Source: Endomicrobium sp. (GTDB lineage: Bacteria; Elusimicrobiota; Endomicrobiia; Endomicrobiales; Endomicrobiaceae). From it: 51,784 bases of DNA. The stretch spans positions 1 to 51,784 of the forward strand of contig JAITPF010000032.1 of NCBI GenBank assembly GCA_031289585.1, read 5' to 3'. How positions within the stretch are numbered: position 1 is the stretch's first letter; the number at the start of each line of letters is the position of its first letter. Under the pieces are notes generated by a model. The model was not told the origin of the DNA, searched no databases, and was given only the letters and a program-made list of their open reading frames with translations. The translations under genes were made by a program, and so were the position numbers. Positions 9,163 through 17,681 of the stretch are shown piece by piece.

Positions 9163-9852
9163 TCATCGTTTTTCGATATCAATTGCAAGGTTTATTTTTT
9201 CTTCGAGTTTCTTATATTTTTCCGACATATTCTGTTCAAGTTTTTTCTGCTCTTTCAAAACAAATTTCATAGCATCAGCTATAGGATCATGCAATCTAGA
9301 ATGTTCAAGTTTTTTAACTTCGTCGGCATCATGTCCTAAACTTATTCTTGCAGGCACACCAACTGCAGTTGTATTTGACGGAACATCATGAGTAACCACT
9401 GACTGCACCAACTATAGCATTATCACCAATTTTTATTGCCACAAGCAATATAGCATTTGATCCCAGCACTACATTATTACCTATGGTAGGATGTCTTTTC
9501 TTTTTTTCAAGAGACGTCCCTCCAAGAAGAACGCCTTTGTATATTAAAACATCATTTCCAACTTCTGCAGTTTCTCCAATAACAACACCCATTCCGTGGT
9601 CAATAAAAATTCTTCTTCCCATGGTTACGCCTGGATGAATTTCTATACCTGTCAAAAATCTACTTATATGAGAAACAAATCTTGCAGTAAAATAAAACTT
9701 ATATTTCCACAATTTGTTCGCAAATCTATAAAAAACAATGGCATGAAGTCCAGGATAGCAACAGGATAGCAAAATAAAATCTCAATCCACGACCTTGCAG
9801 CCGGATCTTTATAAAAAATATTTTGCACATCTTCCTTTATCAACTTAAACAT
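9163..9852 (-). pseudogene. cysE: Serine O-acetyltransferase, broken by two frameshifts
   Basis: Three frames together read as a complete CysE, which acetylates serine for cysteine synthesis. The first (9852-9773) holds the N-terminal helical domain, FKLIKEDVQNIFYKDPAARSW. The second (9772-9407) holds the catalytic hexapeptide-repeat domain, with the conserved [24 protein letters not shown] broken only by my quotation, and IGDNAIVGA. The third holds [19 protein letters not shown] and a C-terminal helix. The first break coincides with an exact 11-bp tandem duplication at 9751-9772; removing one copy restores FCYPGLHAI. The second, near 9400, behaves as a two-base loss, or a one-base gain, within a G-A-G-x-V-V-T motif. 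Confidence 0.88.
9751..9772. repeat. 11-bp perfect tandem duplication in cysE
   Basis: CAGGATAGCAA occurs twice back to back. Because 11 is not a multiple of three, the second copy shifts the reading frame of cysE at the conserved CYPGLHA segment. Confidence 0.95.
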
Positions 9853-9913
9853 ATTGAGGTAATTATACCAAAAAATCCTGCTATTTGAATACTACTTAGC
9901 ATTGGAGTTTACT

Positions 9914-12900
9914 CTAAATAGCTTGATAATTAGATTTAACATGTACATAAAAACCTAAACACGATAAAAATCTCTTTAGATATTTAACGGTATTTGCATC
10001 AATCATATTTTTTTTCAATTTAAACGCATAGTATTTGCCTGCTATAAATTCTATTATTTTTGAATAATCGTTTATAAGTTTTGTGATATCAGTTTGTGAA
10101 AAATTTGCTTTTTGCGAAAAATATAAATATATATAGTCATTATCTTCAGATATTCTTTCAATATCAAGTTTTTCAGCGGAAAGTCTTAAATCTGTTATCT
10201 CAAATAACATTTGTGTTTCATCAGGAATTTTGCCAAAACGATCAAGAAGTTCATTCTTTATGTTTTCTATAGCTTTAATATCTTGTGCATCGGAAAGCTT
10301 TCTATAAAATAAAATTCTTATGTCTTCATCTTCAATATAGGTATGTGGAATTAACGCATTAATATGTAGATCTATGATAGTATTTTTCTTCTCCTGTATT
10401 TCAGATATATCACCTTTGGCTTTTTTGCCTTCTTCTTCAAGAAGTCTTGCAAACATATCATAACCTATATCTCTAACAAAACCGTGTTGACTTGCGGAAA
10501 GTATGCCACCTGCTCCTCTTATTTCTAGATCTTTAAGCGCAAGCCTAAAACCTGAACAGAGCTCACTAAATTCTCTCATTGCTTCAAGTCTTTTAACAGC
10601 TTCGTTGCTTAAAGTTTTGTCTCCGTAAAACAAGTAACAGTATGCTTTTTTTCTGTCTCTGCCTATTCTGCCTCTTAGCTGGTAAAGCTGCGAAAGTCCA
10701 AAATTTTCAGCTTCTTCAATTATCATCGTATTAACAGATGGAATATCTAACCCTGACTCTATTATTGTGGTAGCCAACAAAACATCTAGTTCCATATTTG
10801 TAAATTTCCACATAGTATCTTCAATATCTTTTGCTTTCATCTGCCCGTGTATAACACCAAGTTTCATATCCGGTACAAGTTTTTTAATACTTGCGGCTTT
10901 TGTAAGAATTGTTTCAACTTTATTATAAACATAAAAAATCTGACCATTTTTTGAAAGTTCAGCTTCAATTATATTTTTAATGAGTTTCTCATCATACGAT
11001 GAAAGGCTTGTTTCTATAGGAAGTCTTCCAAACGGCGGAGTTTCTATCACTGACAAATCTCTAAAACCAGACAACGCTGAAGATAAAGTCCGAGGAATAG
11101 GAGTTGCTGAAAGCATTAAAATGTCAATACCTTTCTTCATTGATTTAATTTTTTCTTTTTGTTTTACGCCAAACCTGTGTTCTTCATCAACTATCAATAA
11201 ACCTAAATTTTTAAACTTTATATCTTTCTGTAAAAGTCTATGCGTACCAACTACAATATCAATTGAACCTTTTTCTAAATCTTGTATTATTTCTTTTTGT
11301 TTTATCTTAGTTTGAAATCTGCTAAGCGCTACAACTTTTGTTGGAAAAAGAGAAAGTCTATTATAAAAAGTATTATAATGCTGCTGTGCTAAAACGGTGG
11401 TAGGTACTAAAACTGCAACCTGCATACTCTCTTGAACTACTTTAAAAGCAGCACGTATAGCAACTTCTGTTTTACCATACCCTACATCACCACAAATAAG
11501 TCTTTCCATTGGATAAGGTTTTAAAAAATCATTTTTTATATCTTCAATAGCTTTAAGTTGATCAGATGTTTCATCATAAGGAAATGCATCTTTGAGATCC
11601 TTTTCCCATGTAGTTTCTGCACCAAAAGGTTTTCTCCTAATTAAACTTCTTTGAACGTAAAGTTTTAAAAGTTCTTTTGCAAATTCTGCAGCAGCTTCAC
11701 GAGCTCTTGATTTTACTCTTTCCCAAGCAAGCGTATCCATAGAATAGAGTTTAGGTTTAACACCTTCAACACCTACATACTTTTTTACTGTTTTTATTTC
11801 TGTCGGAGGAACATAAAGTTTATCATCATTTCTATATTCTATACATAAATACTCTGAAACACTGTTTTCCCTTGAAATGGTTTTCAATCCTATATAACGT
11901 CCAATTCCATATTTTTCATGTACCACATAATCGCCAGTCGATATTTCCCAAATACCCTCTAACCGTCTGCCTCCTTTTACTTTAATGAAATTTATAGGCT
12001 TTCTCTTATACAACATTTCACGACTTGAAATATATGCAATTTTTTCGCTTTCTAAATAAAATCCCTGCGACAAGTTGCCATACAAAAATTCCGGACTTTT
12101 ATAATTCCAGCAGTTTTCATGAAATATATCTACAATACGTTCCCGTTCACCATTATTTGCACAATAAATTCTTATTGTTATATCGTTTTCAGCAAAACTT
12201 TTAAGTGAATTTACAAAAAAGTTTATATTCCCTTGAAATCCTGTAAAACTTTTATATCCCTGGCACTGAGCTTGAGCATTTAACGAATCATTTATGAGAA
12301 GTTCGTACTTATCAAACAACCGTTCCACTTCTTTATCAACCGGATAATCAAAATATAATATGGTATTATCTTTAAAATAGTTTTTTATTGTTGAAGTACA
12401 TTCTTTAGGATTGACAGATAGTATTTTAATTTCATCAATAAAAGTGCTTGAAAGCTGACTTCCAGAGTCAAAAATTCTTATAGCTTCAACTGTATCATAT
12501 TCAAAAAGTATTCTTACAGGCATCTCACTTGCAGCAGGCCATACATCTACAATATCACCTCTTACAGCAAACTGTAGTTTATCTTCAACAAAACGCGTTC
12601 TTGTATAACCAAAAGCAGTAAGAGAGAGTTCTAAACTGGTCAAATTATATTTTTGATTTTTGATAACGGAAATACAGGTATTGCTTCTTGGTTCTGTTAC
12701 TAGAGAATCAATTGAAATATCTGTCGCACATACAATAAAGCTTTTCAAATTTTTTATTCTATCTATTGTAAAAGCTCTCTGTTGTATATCATTCGATGGA
12801 AGCATCAAAACATCAAAGGAAGAATTAACAGCAAGGACAGAACCTGAATTAAGTTTAGGATAACAATGTTTGGTTAGTTCTTCGTTATACTCACTAGTTT

Positions 12901-13105
12901 TCGAATGACAATATGCATTAATTGGAAAAGTGGAATTAAAAAAGGAACATAAATCATCATAAAAGAGATTCAGTTCCTCATCTTTAACAAAAGCAAAAAT
13001 ACGCAATTCCAAATTATCGGCATCGTTTCGCATTTCAGATATGCGTTTAAATAAATAATAGGTTTTACCACTACCACTAATTCCAGATAAATACGTTTTG
13101 CTCAA
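9914..13105 (-). CDS. mfd: Transcription-repair coupling factor Mfd
   Basis: 1063 aa DNA translocase that removes stalled RNA polymerase and recruits UvrA. It has an N-terminal UvrB-homology region and a CarD-like RNA-polymerase interaction domain (DYVVHEKYGIGRYIGLK, about 390-450). The SF2 helicase core follows, with Walker A GDVGYGKTE near 540 and the DEEH box (VDEEHRFGVKQKEK) near 640. The TRG motif region and a C-terminal TRCF domain complete it. It is slightly short for the family (usually 1100-1150) but complete. It opens with a P-loop-like GISGSGKT in the degenerate UvrB module. A TATAAT at 13129-13134 on the minus strand may belong to its promoter. Confidence 0.95.
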   Translation of the reverse strand: MSKTYLSGISGSGKTYYLFKRISEMRNDADNLELRIFAFVKDEELNLFYDDLCSFFNSTFPINAYCHSKTSEYNEELTKHCYPKLNSGSVLAVNSSFDVLMLPSNDIQQRAFTIDRIKNLKSFIVCATDISIDSLVTEPRSNTCISVIKNQKYNLTSLELSLTAFGYTRTRFVEDKLQFAVRGDIVDVWPAASEMPVRILFEYDTVEAIRIFDSGSQLSSTFIDEIKILSVNPKECTSTIKNYFKDNTILYFDYPVDKEVERLFDKYELLINDSLNAQAQCQGYKSFTGFQGNINFFVNSLKSFAENDITIRIYCANNGERERIVDIFHENCWNYKSPEFLYGNLSQGFYLESEKIAYISSREMLYKRKPINFIKVKGGRRLEGIWEISTGDYVVHEKYGIGRYIGLKTISRENSVSEYLCIEYRNDDKLYVPPTEIKTVKKYVGVEGVKPKLYSMDTLAWERVKSRAREAAAEFAKELLKLYVQRSLIRRKPFGAETTWEKDLKDAFPYDETSDQLKAIEDIKNDFLKPYPMERLICGDVGYGKTEVAIRAAFKVVQESMQVAVLVPTTVLAQQHYNTFYNRLSLFPTKVVALSRFQTKIKQKEIIQDLEKGSIDIVVGTHRLLQKDIKFKNLGLLIVDEEHRFGVKQKEKIKSMKKGIDILMLSATPIPRTLSSALSGFRDLSVIETPPFGRLPIETSLSSYDEKLIKNIIEAELSKNGQIFYVYNKVETILTKAASIKKLVPDMKLGVIHGQMKAKDIEDTMWKFTNMELDVLLATTIIESGLDIPSVNTMIIEEAENFGLSQLYQLRGRIGRDRKKAYCYLFYGDKTLSNEAVKRLEAMREFSELCSGFRLALKDLEIRGAGGILSASQHGFVRDIGYDMFARLLEEEGKKAKGDISEIQEKKNTIIDLHINALIPHTYIEDEDIRILFYRKLSDAQDIKAIENIKNELLDRFGKIPDETQMLFEITDLRLSAEKLDIERISEDNDYIYLYFSQKANFSQTDITKLINDYSKIIEFIAGKYYAFKLKKNMIDANTVKYLKRFLSCLGFYVHVKSNYQAI

Positions 13106-13229
13106 AACTTCAACCCTTATTTCACTTTATTATACTCTACACCGAGTTTTTATCTTTAAATCTTTAATTTTTTCAAATTCTTTATTACTTTGCTACTAAT
13201 GGTGTATAATTATAGCATATACATTTGAA

Positions 13230-13259
13230 TTGCTTTAATAAAAGGCAATATATTATAAT
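13230..13259 (+). promoter_or_regulatory. Promoter for the thioesterase-tadA pair
   Basis: TTGCTT (13230-13235), an 18-base spacer and a consensus TATAAT (13254-13259) lie about 30 bases before the thioesterase ATG. Confidence 0.5.
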
Positions 13260-13288
13260 TTAAATTTCAACATTAGAGCGAGTGTATT

Positions 13289-13687
13289 ATGAATATATTA
13301 CAATTGAGAATAGCTTATGCCGATACCGATCAGATGGGAATGGTTTACTATGGTAATTATTTGACTTTTTTTGAGAGAGGAAGAACTGAATTACTTAGAG
13401 ATATTGGTCTTGAATACAAGACAATTGAAGAACGTGGATTTTATTTTCCTGTAATTTTTGCCGAATGTAAATATTTAGCACCAACAAAATATGATGATTT
13501 AATAACAGTTGAAACAAAACTCACTGAAATGTCTGCAGCAAGTATTACCTGTTCTTATGAAGTAAAATGTGATGGAAAACTTTTAGTTACTGGAAAAACA
13601 AAACATCCATTTGTAAACAAAACATTAAAACCTGTACGTTTTCCAAAAGATATACGAGATTTATTGGAAAAACACCTTGAAAAATAA
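13289..13687 (+). CDS. YbgC/FadM-type hotdog acyl-CoA thioesterase
   Basis: 132 aa, the normal length for a 4-hydroxybenzoyl-CoA thioesterase-like hotdog protein. The family signature runs from residue 6: RIAYADTDQMGMVYYGNYL, in which the aspartate of TDQMG is the catalytic residue, followed by FFERGRTELLRDIG. Members hydrolyse acyl-CoA or acyl-ACP thioesters. YbgC itself associates with the Tol-Pal system, but no tol genes are seen here, so the substrate is open. It overlaps the start of tadA by 11 bases and is on the plus strand, divergent from mfd. Confidence 0.85.
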   Translation: MNILQLRIAYADTDQMGMVYYGNYLTFFERGRTELLRDIGLEYKTIEERGFYFPVIFAECKYLAPTKYDDLITVETKLTEMSAASITCSYEVKCDGKLLVTGKTKHPFVNKTLKPVRFPKDIRDLLEKHLEK

Positions 13688-14156
13688 ACAAATTAAAAAT
13701 GATACCTATTTTATGACTCATGCTTTAAAAGAAGCCTATAAAGCTCGAGAAGTACAAGAAGTACCAATAGGGGCTGTTATAGTTAAATATGGGGGAATAA
13801 TTGCAAGAGGATTTAATAAATGTATCGCATTATCAGATCCTACAGCTCATGCCGAAATTGTTGCATTGAAAAAAGCTGCAAAAAAACTCAAAAATTATCG
13901 TTTGACTGATTGTTCTATATATGTTACAATTGAACCGTGTACGATGTGTGTTGGAGCTCTCGTAAATGCAAGAATAAAAAGAATTGTTTTCGGCGCTATT
14001 GATAAAAAAGCTGGCGCTTGTAAAAGCGTGTTTAAAATAGCTAACAGTAAAAAGCTTAATCATCAAATAGAAGTTATAGGTGGAAAAGAAAAGTATCTAA
14101 GTATAGAATGTGCCGATATAATAAAAAAATTTTTTAAAGAAAAAAGAAAAAAATAA
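13677..14156 (+). CDS. tadA: tRNA-specific adenosine deaminase TadA
   Basis: 159 aa zinc deaminase that converts A34 to inosine in tRNA-Arg(ACG). The zinc and proton-shuttle motif HAE is at 58-60 (PTAHAEIVAL) and PCTMC at 87-91 (IEPCTMCVGALVNARI), with FGAIDKKAGAC typical of TadA rather than free-cytidine deaminases. The TTG start at 13677 is chosen because NDTYFMTHALKEA aligns with the usual TadA N-terminus; an ATG at 13713 would remove it. It overlaps the thioesterase gene and is followed by the repeat region before ssrA. Confidence 0.9.
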   Translation: MKNKQIKNDTYFMTHALKEAYKAREVQEVPIGAVIVKYGGIIARGFNKCIALSDPTAHAEIVALKKAAKKLKNYRLTDCSIYVTIEPCTMCVGALVNARIKRIVFGAIDKKAGACKSVFKIANSKKLNHQIEVIGGKEKYLSIECADIIKKFFKEKRKK

Positions 14157-14263
14157 TAAGTTATATTGTTTAACTTGGGCTCTCGTAATTTACAATCAAT
14201 ATCTTAACTTCGTTGCATCCGGCAATGTAAGAACGGAAACGACATGGTATTCTTTTGATCTTG

Positions 14264-14350
14264 GTCGTCATTGTCAAGCCCGAAGGGTTGTGGTAATCTT
14301 TTCTTAACGACACAGATTTCTTCGCCGGACTTGTCGATTCGCAATTGTAG
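14264..14350. repeat. Dispersed palindromic intergenic repeat, copy at ssrA
   Basis: The unit begins CGTCATTG, contains AAGCCCGAAGGGTTGTGG and a central CTTTTCTTAACGACA, and ends CGATTCGCAATTG, so its outer ends are roughly inverted. It matches 337-410 and the 6205-6440 cluster. A more decayed piece (GCATCCGGCAATG...GACATGG) lies at about 14215-14250. Apart from this repeat, the interval between tadA and ssrA contains only the ssrA promoter. Confidence 0.6.
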
Positions 14351-14366
14351 TCCTTTTCAAACTGGA

Positions 14367-14393
14367 TTGATGACAAAACTTATAATATATAAT
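14367..14393 (+). promoter_or_regulatory. ssrA promoter
   Basis: TTGATG (14367-14372), a 15-base spacer and TATAAT (14388-14393), ten bases before the tmRNA 5' end. A second TATAAT at 14381 could pair with TTCAAA at 14356. Confidence 0.6.
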
Positions 14394-14403
14394 ATGAATA
14401 AAT

Positions 14404-14793
14404 GGGGGTGAACAGGGTTCGACGGGAGTGGTAGATGTAATGACAGCAGGTCGGAGTTGGTCGATGGCTCCGTAAAAATCGACCGAAAAATAAACAACGA
14501 TAATATCGTTCCTATGCAGAACTTCAATCCTTGTATGAGTTTTGGAGCAATGCCAATAGCTGCTTAATGTAGCTTCGTTTTACTTTAGACACCTGCTATA
14601 GAGATAAAACGACAAGAGCAGGTTAGTTTTAAGCGGCTTGTGCCGTCAGTTTAAAATAAAATCAAAACGGCGCTGGTTTATAGCGTAATCCCGTCTGGAG
14701 ACGGCGTTATAAATGAGAAAAATCTTCCAGACTAAACCTGTAGCGGTCTTACTGAAACATTTTCGGACGCGGGTTCAATTCCCGCCACCTCCA
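14404..14793 (+). ncRNA. ssrA: tmRNA (SsrA), one-piece
   Basis: About 390 nt. The 5' end GGGGGUG pairs with CACCUCC at 14786-14792 to form the seven-base acceptor stem, with discriminator A at 14793. The 5' GGTTCGACGGG and the 3' T-arm GGTTCAATTCCC are standard. The tag reading frame ends at 14565-14567 (TAA) after codons for Ala-Met-Pro-Ile-Ala-Ala, and reads back through NFNPCMSFG; the exact resume codon could not be fixed. No CCA is encoded after position 14793 (ATTAG follows), whereas the displaced copy at 23579-23601 ends in ACCA. It rescues stalled ribosomes and tags their products for proteolysis. Confidence 0.95.
14774..14793 (+). other. Prophage attachment site attL (ssrA 3' end)
   Basis: The last 20 bases of ssrA, from the T-arm through the discriminator, are repeated at 23579-23598 with 19 of 20 identical. 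Integration at the 3' end of ssrA is a well-known strategy of tyrosine-recombinase phages and islands. Confidence 0.85.
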
Positions 14794-14798
14794 TTAGT

Positions 14799-14875
14799 TA
14801 TTTTTTAACAACGTCGTAAAATTTGGGGAATAGAATATTTTTCTATAAATATTCTATAACTCATAAAATTATTTC
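14799..14875 (+). repeat. Shared leader repeat, copy 1 (before hicBA)
   Basis: About 75 bases nearly identical to 39775-39855, including ACGTCGTAAAATTTGGG and CTATAACTCATAAAATTATTTCA. It contains an 11-bp perfect inverted repeat (ATAGAATATTT at 14830-14840, AAATATTCTAT at 14847-14857, loop TTCTAT). In copy 2 the arms match at 9 of 11 positions. Weaker similarity continues to about 14915, into the promoter region of hicB. Confidence 0.85.
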
Positions 14876-14935
14876 ACAAATCGCAATTTGATAAAATTAG
14901 GGAAAACGTTATTATTGTGTTTGAAGGAGCGTTAT

Positions 14936-15286
14936 ATGAAAACAAGCAAAATATTAGTTAAAGATGATAGAGTTATAAGCGTATCTATTCCAGTCTATTT
15001 TTTTAAAGTGAAAAATGACAAGTACATACATGCTCAATGTTCATCTTTAGGCATAATATCTTCTGGGGAAACTTTAGAAAAAGCCAAAAAGATGTTTAGC
15101 GAAGCATTAGATATTTGGATAGAATGGGTTGAAGAAAAGGGAACTATAAAAGAAGCTTTAAAAGATTTAGGTTGGAAAATTGCATCTACGATAGTTATTC
15201 CTAAAGAAAAACCTATAGATGTGCCTATTGAGTTGCTTGCAAGTAAGATGGTTAATTTGGAAATATCTACAAGCAGGTTAAATTAG
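14936..15286 (+). CDS. hicB: HicB-like antitoxin
   Basis: 116 aa from the ATG at 14936, which is preceded by GAAGGAGC; a longer frame starts at 14888 without such a site. The N-terminal half has the HicB partial RNase-H-like fold pattern (YIHAQCSSLGIISSGETLEKAKKMFSEALDIWIEW, quoted in part), which binds and blocks HicA. The C-terminal part probably binds DNA for autoregulation. Two bases separate it from hicA. This antitoxin-first order is common in hicBA loci. It is the first gene inside the prophage at attL and, unlike most prophage genes, is intact. Confidence 0.82.
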   Translation: MKTSKILVKDDRVISVSIPVYFFKVKNDKYIHAQCSSLGIISSGETLEKAKKMFSEALDIWIEWVEEKGTIKEALKDLGWKIASTIVIPKEKPIDVPIELLASKMVNLEISTSRLN

Positions 15287-15287
15287 T

Positions 15288-15521
15288 ATGAGTGGAATTC
15301 ACACAGTTAAAATCAATAAATTCTGCAAATTTTTGAAACATTGTGAATTCGTAGAGGAAAGACAAAGAGGCGGACATTTAATATTTTCTAAAAAAGGGTT
15401 ACCACGTCCTGTGGTAGTAGCAATACATGGAAAAGAAGTTGATTTTTACGATTGTTTAGAAATAATGAAAATTTTAAATATGTCTAGGGACGAACTCTTA
15501 AAAGAATTAAAGAAATATTAA
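15288..15521 (+). CDS. hicA: HicA-like mRNA interferase toxin
   Basis: 77 aa, a double-stranded-RNA-binding-domain-like toxin that cleaves mRNA. The family core RQRGGHLIFSKKG contains the catalytic histidine (the GSHH/GGH position) and is followed by PVVVAIHGKEVDFYDCLEIM and a C-terminal helix. It is directly downstream of hicB. The intact state of both genes in a decayed prophage is what one expects of an addiction pair. Confidence 0.82.
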   Translation: MSGIHTVKINKFCKFLKHCEFVEERQRGGHLIFSKKGLPRPVVVAIHGKEVDFYDCLEIMKILNMSRDELLKELKKY

Positions 15522-15596
15522 TTATTATAAAGCTTAACAAAGTTATTCCTAAGCAACATTAAAATTCTTATCTAAAATATGCTTCTATTGCCTATA

Positions 15597-15745
15597 TTAT
15601 GCTTTGTTCTTTTCTTTGTTTTCTGTTTTAAAAGGATACGCTTTAACCTGTATAGTCTTCCATTCATATAAAGGTTTGTCGTGGTTAAATATCTTGGTCA
15701 AAATATTCTCAAGAGCTCCAATTCATCATTTACTACCTCAAATAA
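15597..15745 (-). pseudogene. Remnant of a phage structural gene
   Basis: The minus strand has about 35 codons ending at a TAA near 15597 (ILTKIFNHDKPLYEWKTIQV in the readable part). A second frame upstream reads HIDLFEVVNDELEL. It directly follows the connector remnant in the head-gene order, so it is probably a head-closure or tail-completion gene. Family not recognised. Confidence 0.35.
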
Positions 15746-15746
15746 A

Positions 15747-16137
15747 TCAATATGACCTTATCCACGCATACATCAGACCCGTAGGCGATAAAAATGATTT
15801 CACTTTCTCGTACATCTCTCCAGCAACTTTATTTACGCTTTCAGTATTTAACGTATAACTGTAGCCGCCAACGCTTTCTGACGATTTGACTAATCCTAAA
15901 GTCCCGCCAATGCCGCCAGTGGCTTTTTTTATCCCATACATCGCTTCCGCTATAGAGCCGCAGTCTGCACAGCTGATCAAATTTGTCTATACCGCCTTTT
16001 TGACAAATTCTGTTGTGCGTCAATGTGTCTACTTCCTAGCTTGCCCGTTTTGCTATCCTTTCAAACTCTTCAACAGGTATGTCTTCGCCCATATATTCTT
16101 CATCGTAATATTTCTTGTCTATATACGTACTCGGCAT
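15747..16137 (-). pseudogene. Phage head-tail connector remnant
   Basis: It starts at the ATG at 16137 with PSTYIDKKYYDEEYMGEDIP, then VEEFERIAKRAS, an in-frame TAG, EVDTLTHNRI, a frameshift, and ends with GGIGGTLGLVKSSESVGGYSYTL and a helical tail. The order (F-x-E-F-x-R-x-A, then LT-N-RI, then SVG-YS) fits the short gp6/YqbG-type head-tail connectors of siphophages. It lies immediately downstream of the major capsid remnant, as in functional head modules. Confidence 0.55.
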
Positions 16138-16181
16138 ACCTGTTCCTCTTCTTATTTTTTTTCTTATTCCTGTTTTAAAAT

Positions 16182-17225
16182 CTATTTCTTAACTAAATTT
16201 ACAGTCATATTAAACGCAGCATTGCCTACGTTAACATCTATGTTCTGTGGAATAAATCCTTCCGCTGTAACTTTCATTGGGTATGTTCCTGTTTTTAAGT
16301 TAAATACCGCATTTCCCGACGCATTAACTTTTTTTTGCTGCCGTTAATGTTTACGTACGCATTCGATATTGCCGCTGGCGTCGCACCATTGTCTTTTACT
16401 GCTATTGTCACAACCTGCGTCCCGTAGCTTTGGCCGTTGACTGCTTCAAGATATGCAAATGGACAAGTAGTTCTATCAACGTCAAGCCTTGATACTGGGT
16501 TCGGCAATGCCCAGCCCATTCTCATACTACTCTCAATGCAACCATATGCCCTGCTTGCGCTAAGTTATATACTATCGCTCCATTTGCCGTCCTGCACTAC
16601 TCCTTCAGTCAACAGCTTTACCGTCACGTCCTGTCTTATAGAATTATACAGCTTGTTTTCAGTCTCCTATGATTATCGACGCTAGCGTTGAATCAAACGA
16701 CCCGTTTTCAGGGAAAAACAATGCTTGTCCGTCTAGCGCGTATTGCGTAGTCCCCCCCCCTGCATTGAGCTTATGTACATCATGTGTCCTTCCCCGTCCT
16801 TTATCCCTCTAAGCCTCGCTCTCATATCGTGAGTGCCGATACTACTCCGTTGGGTATATATCCAGCCTCTTCTATCTTCGATACCACACCGCCTACACCC
16901 AGCAGCAAATCGTAATAGTTCGGATTTGTCGGTACTGCTACATTGTTGCCAGCATTCCTTGCCAACGTTATTACGTCATTCCTAAACCCTGTCGGGTTTG
17001 TTCTTACCAAACAGTATCGCTTCGTCTATCACTTTTCCCATTGCTTCCCCCTGTATCCTTGGAAGCACTGAATCCCCACTATATCGTAGTCCGTATCGTT
17101 TAACACAGATTCTGATATAGGTACTATCACAGCTACTTCTTCCGCATTTTAGTACACCTTCCCTTGTAAATACCTTTCTGCCCAGTGTCTCCGTTTGCCC
17201 AATACGCTTTCAGGGAACACGTCAA
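16182..17225 (-). pseudogene. HK97-fold major capsid protein remnant with C-terminal Ig-like domain
   Basis: The pieces read in the expected order but in several frames: LKAYWANGDTGQK, EEVAVIVPISESVLNDTDYD, IQGEAMGKVIDEAILFGKNKP, NYYDLLLGVGGVVSKIEEAG, ALTMRARLRGIKDGEGH, YALDGQALFFPENGSF, IRQDVTVKLLTEGVVQDGKW and ALRVVMRMGWALPNP. This is the HK97-family capsid pattern. After the capsid domain come an Ig/carboxypeptidase-regulatory-like beta domain (AYVNING, then AEGFIPQNIDVNVGN) and a stop at 16182. There are at least four frameshifts, one at a nine-C run (16752-16760) and one at an eight-base A/T run near 16330. Confidence 0.8.
16752..16760. repeat. Nine-C homopolymer in capsid remnant
   Basis: The run encodes glycines after MQ on the minus strand. 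With ten G's the frame would continue as TTQYALDGQAL; with nine it shifts. This is a probable slippage site. Confidence 0.7.
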
Positions 17226-17235
17226 CCCCCCCCCC
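17226..17235. repeat. Ten-C homopolymer at capsid gene joint
   Basis: Run of C in an otherwise AT-rich genome, at the fusion between minor and major capsid remnants. It codes for Gly-Gly-Gly on the minus strand. Confidence 0.7.
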
Positions 17236-17681
17236 TCATCGTTTCTCTTACTGTCCCCTATCTTTGCCTCATAGTCTTTCTTTTCCTCATACTCTTCAAA
17301 AAACGGATAAAACGAATGCCGGCAGTTTACTCCGCCCAACCCGTCTACTTCCCCACACCCCGTCTCTTCGTAAAAGTCGGAATATTTCCCGTTTCCGCTC
17401 AAGCTAAACACCTGCCTCTGCCATAACGCATGTTCAGATCTTGCTCCTAAATGTTCCATCGTCTTTACTAAATCTACGCCTAACTCCTCTGCCCTTTGCA
17501 GCGATACCTCACATGCCGTTCTGTTTATCCCGCTAACAACAGCTCTTCTTACTCCCGCTTCTATCATTATGTTTCTGCCGCTAGCGTATTCTATTGTGTG
17601 AATACCTTCCCTCGTCAAAGAATCCACCGCATTACCTATCGCCTGCTCCGCGCTAAACGCTCCACTGCTTTCAACAGCCAT
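17226..17681 (-). pseudogene. Phage minor capsid protein 2 remnant
   Basis: The readable part covers the C-terminal half of the minor-capsid-2 family: AVDSLTREGIHTIEYASGRN, VRRAVVSGINRTACEVSL, LGARSEHALWQRQVFS and GLGGVNCRHSFYPFFE. The N-terminal half is absent. On its upstream side the frame runs into the small terminase-like gene. Downstream, after GDSKRNDEGGG and a ten-C run (17226-17235), it runs in frame into the start of the major capsid sequence. Both joints look like internal deletions that removed the large terminase, portal and scaffold genes. Confidence 0.75.

Noticed and set aside
9163-9852. cysE frameshifts as plain sequencing errors
   Set aside because: An exact 11-bp duplication is not a typical base-calling error, though an amplification artefact remains possible.
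14170-14376. 68-codon minus-strand open frame before ssrA
   Set aside because: It is read through the palindromic repeat and the ssrA promoter region; chance frame.
15886-16347. 153-codon plus-strand open frame in the prophage
   Set aside because: Antisense to the connector and capsid remnants, which have recognisable phage motifs.
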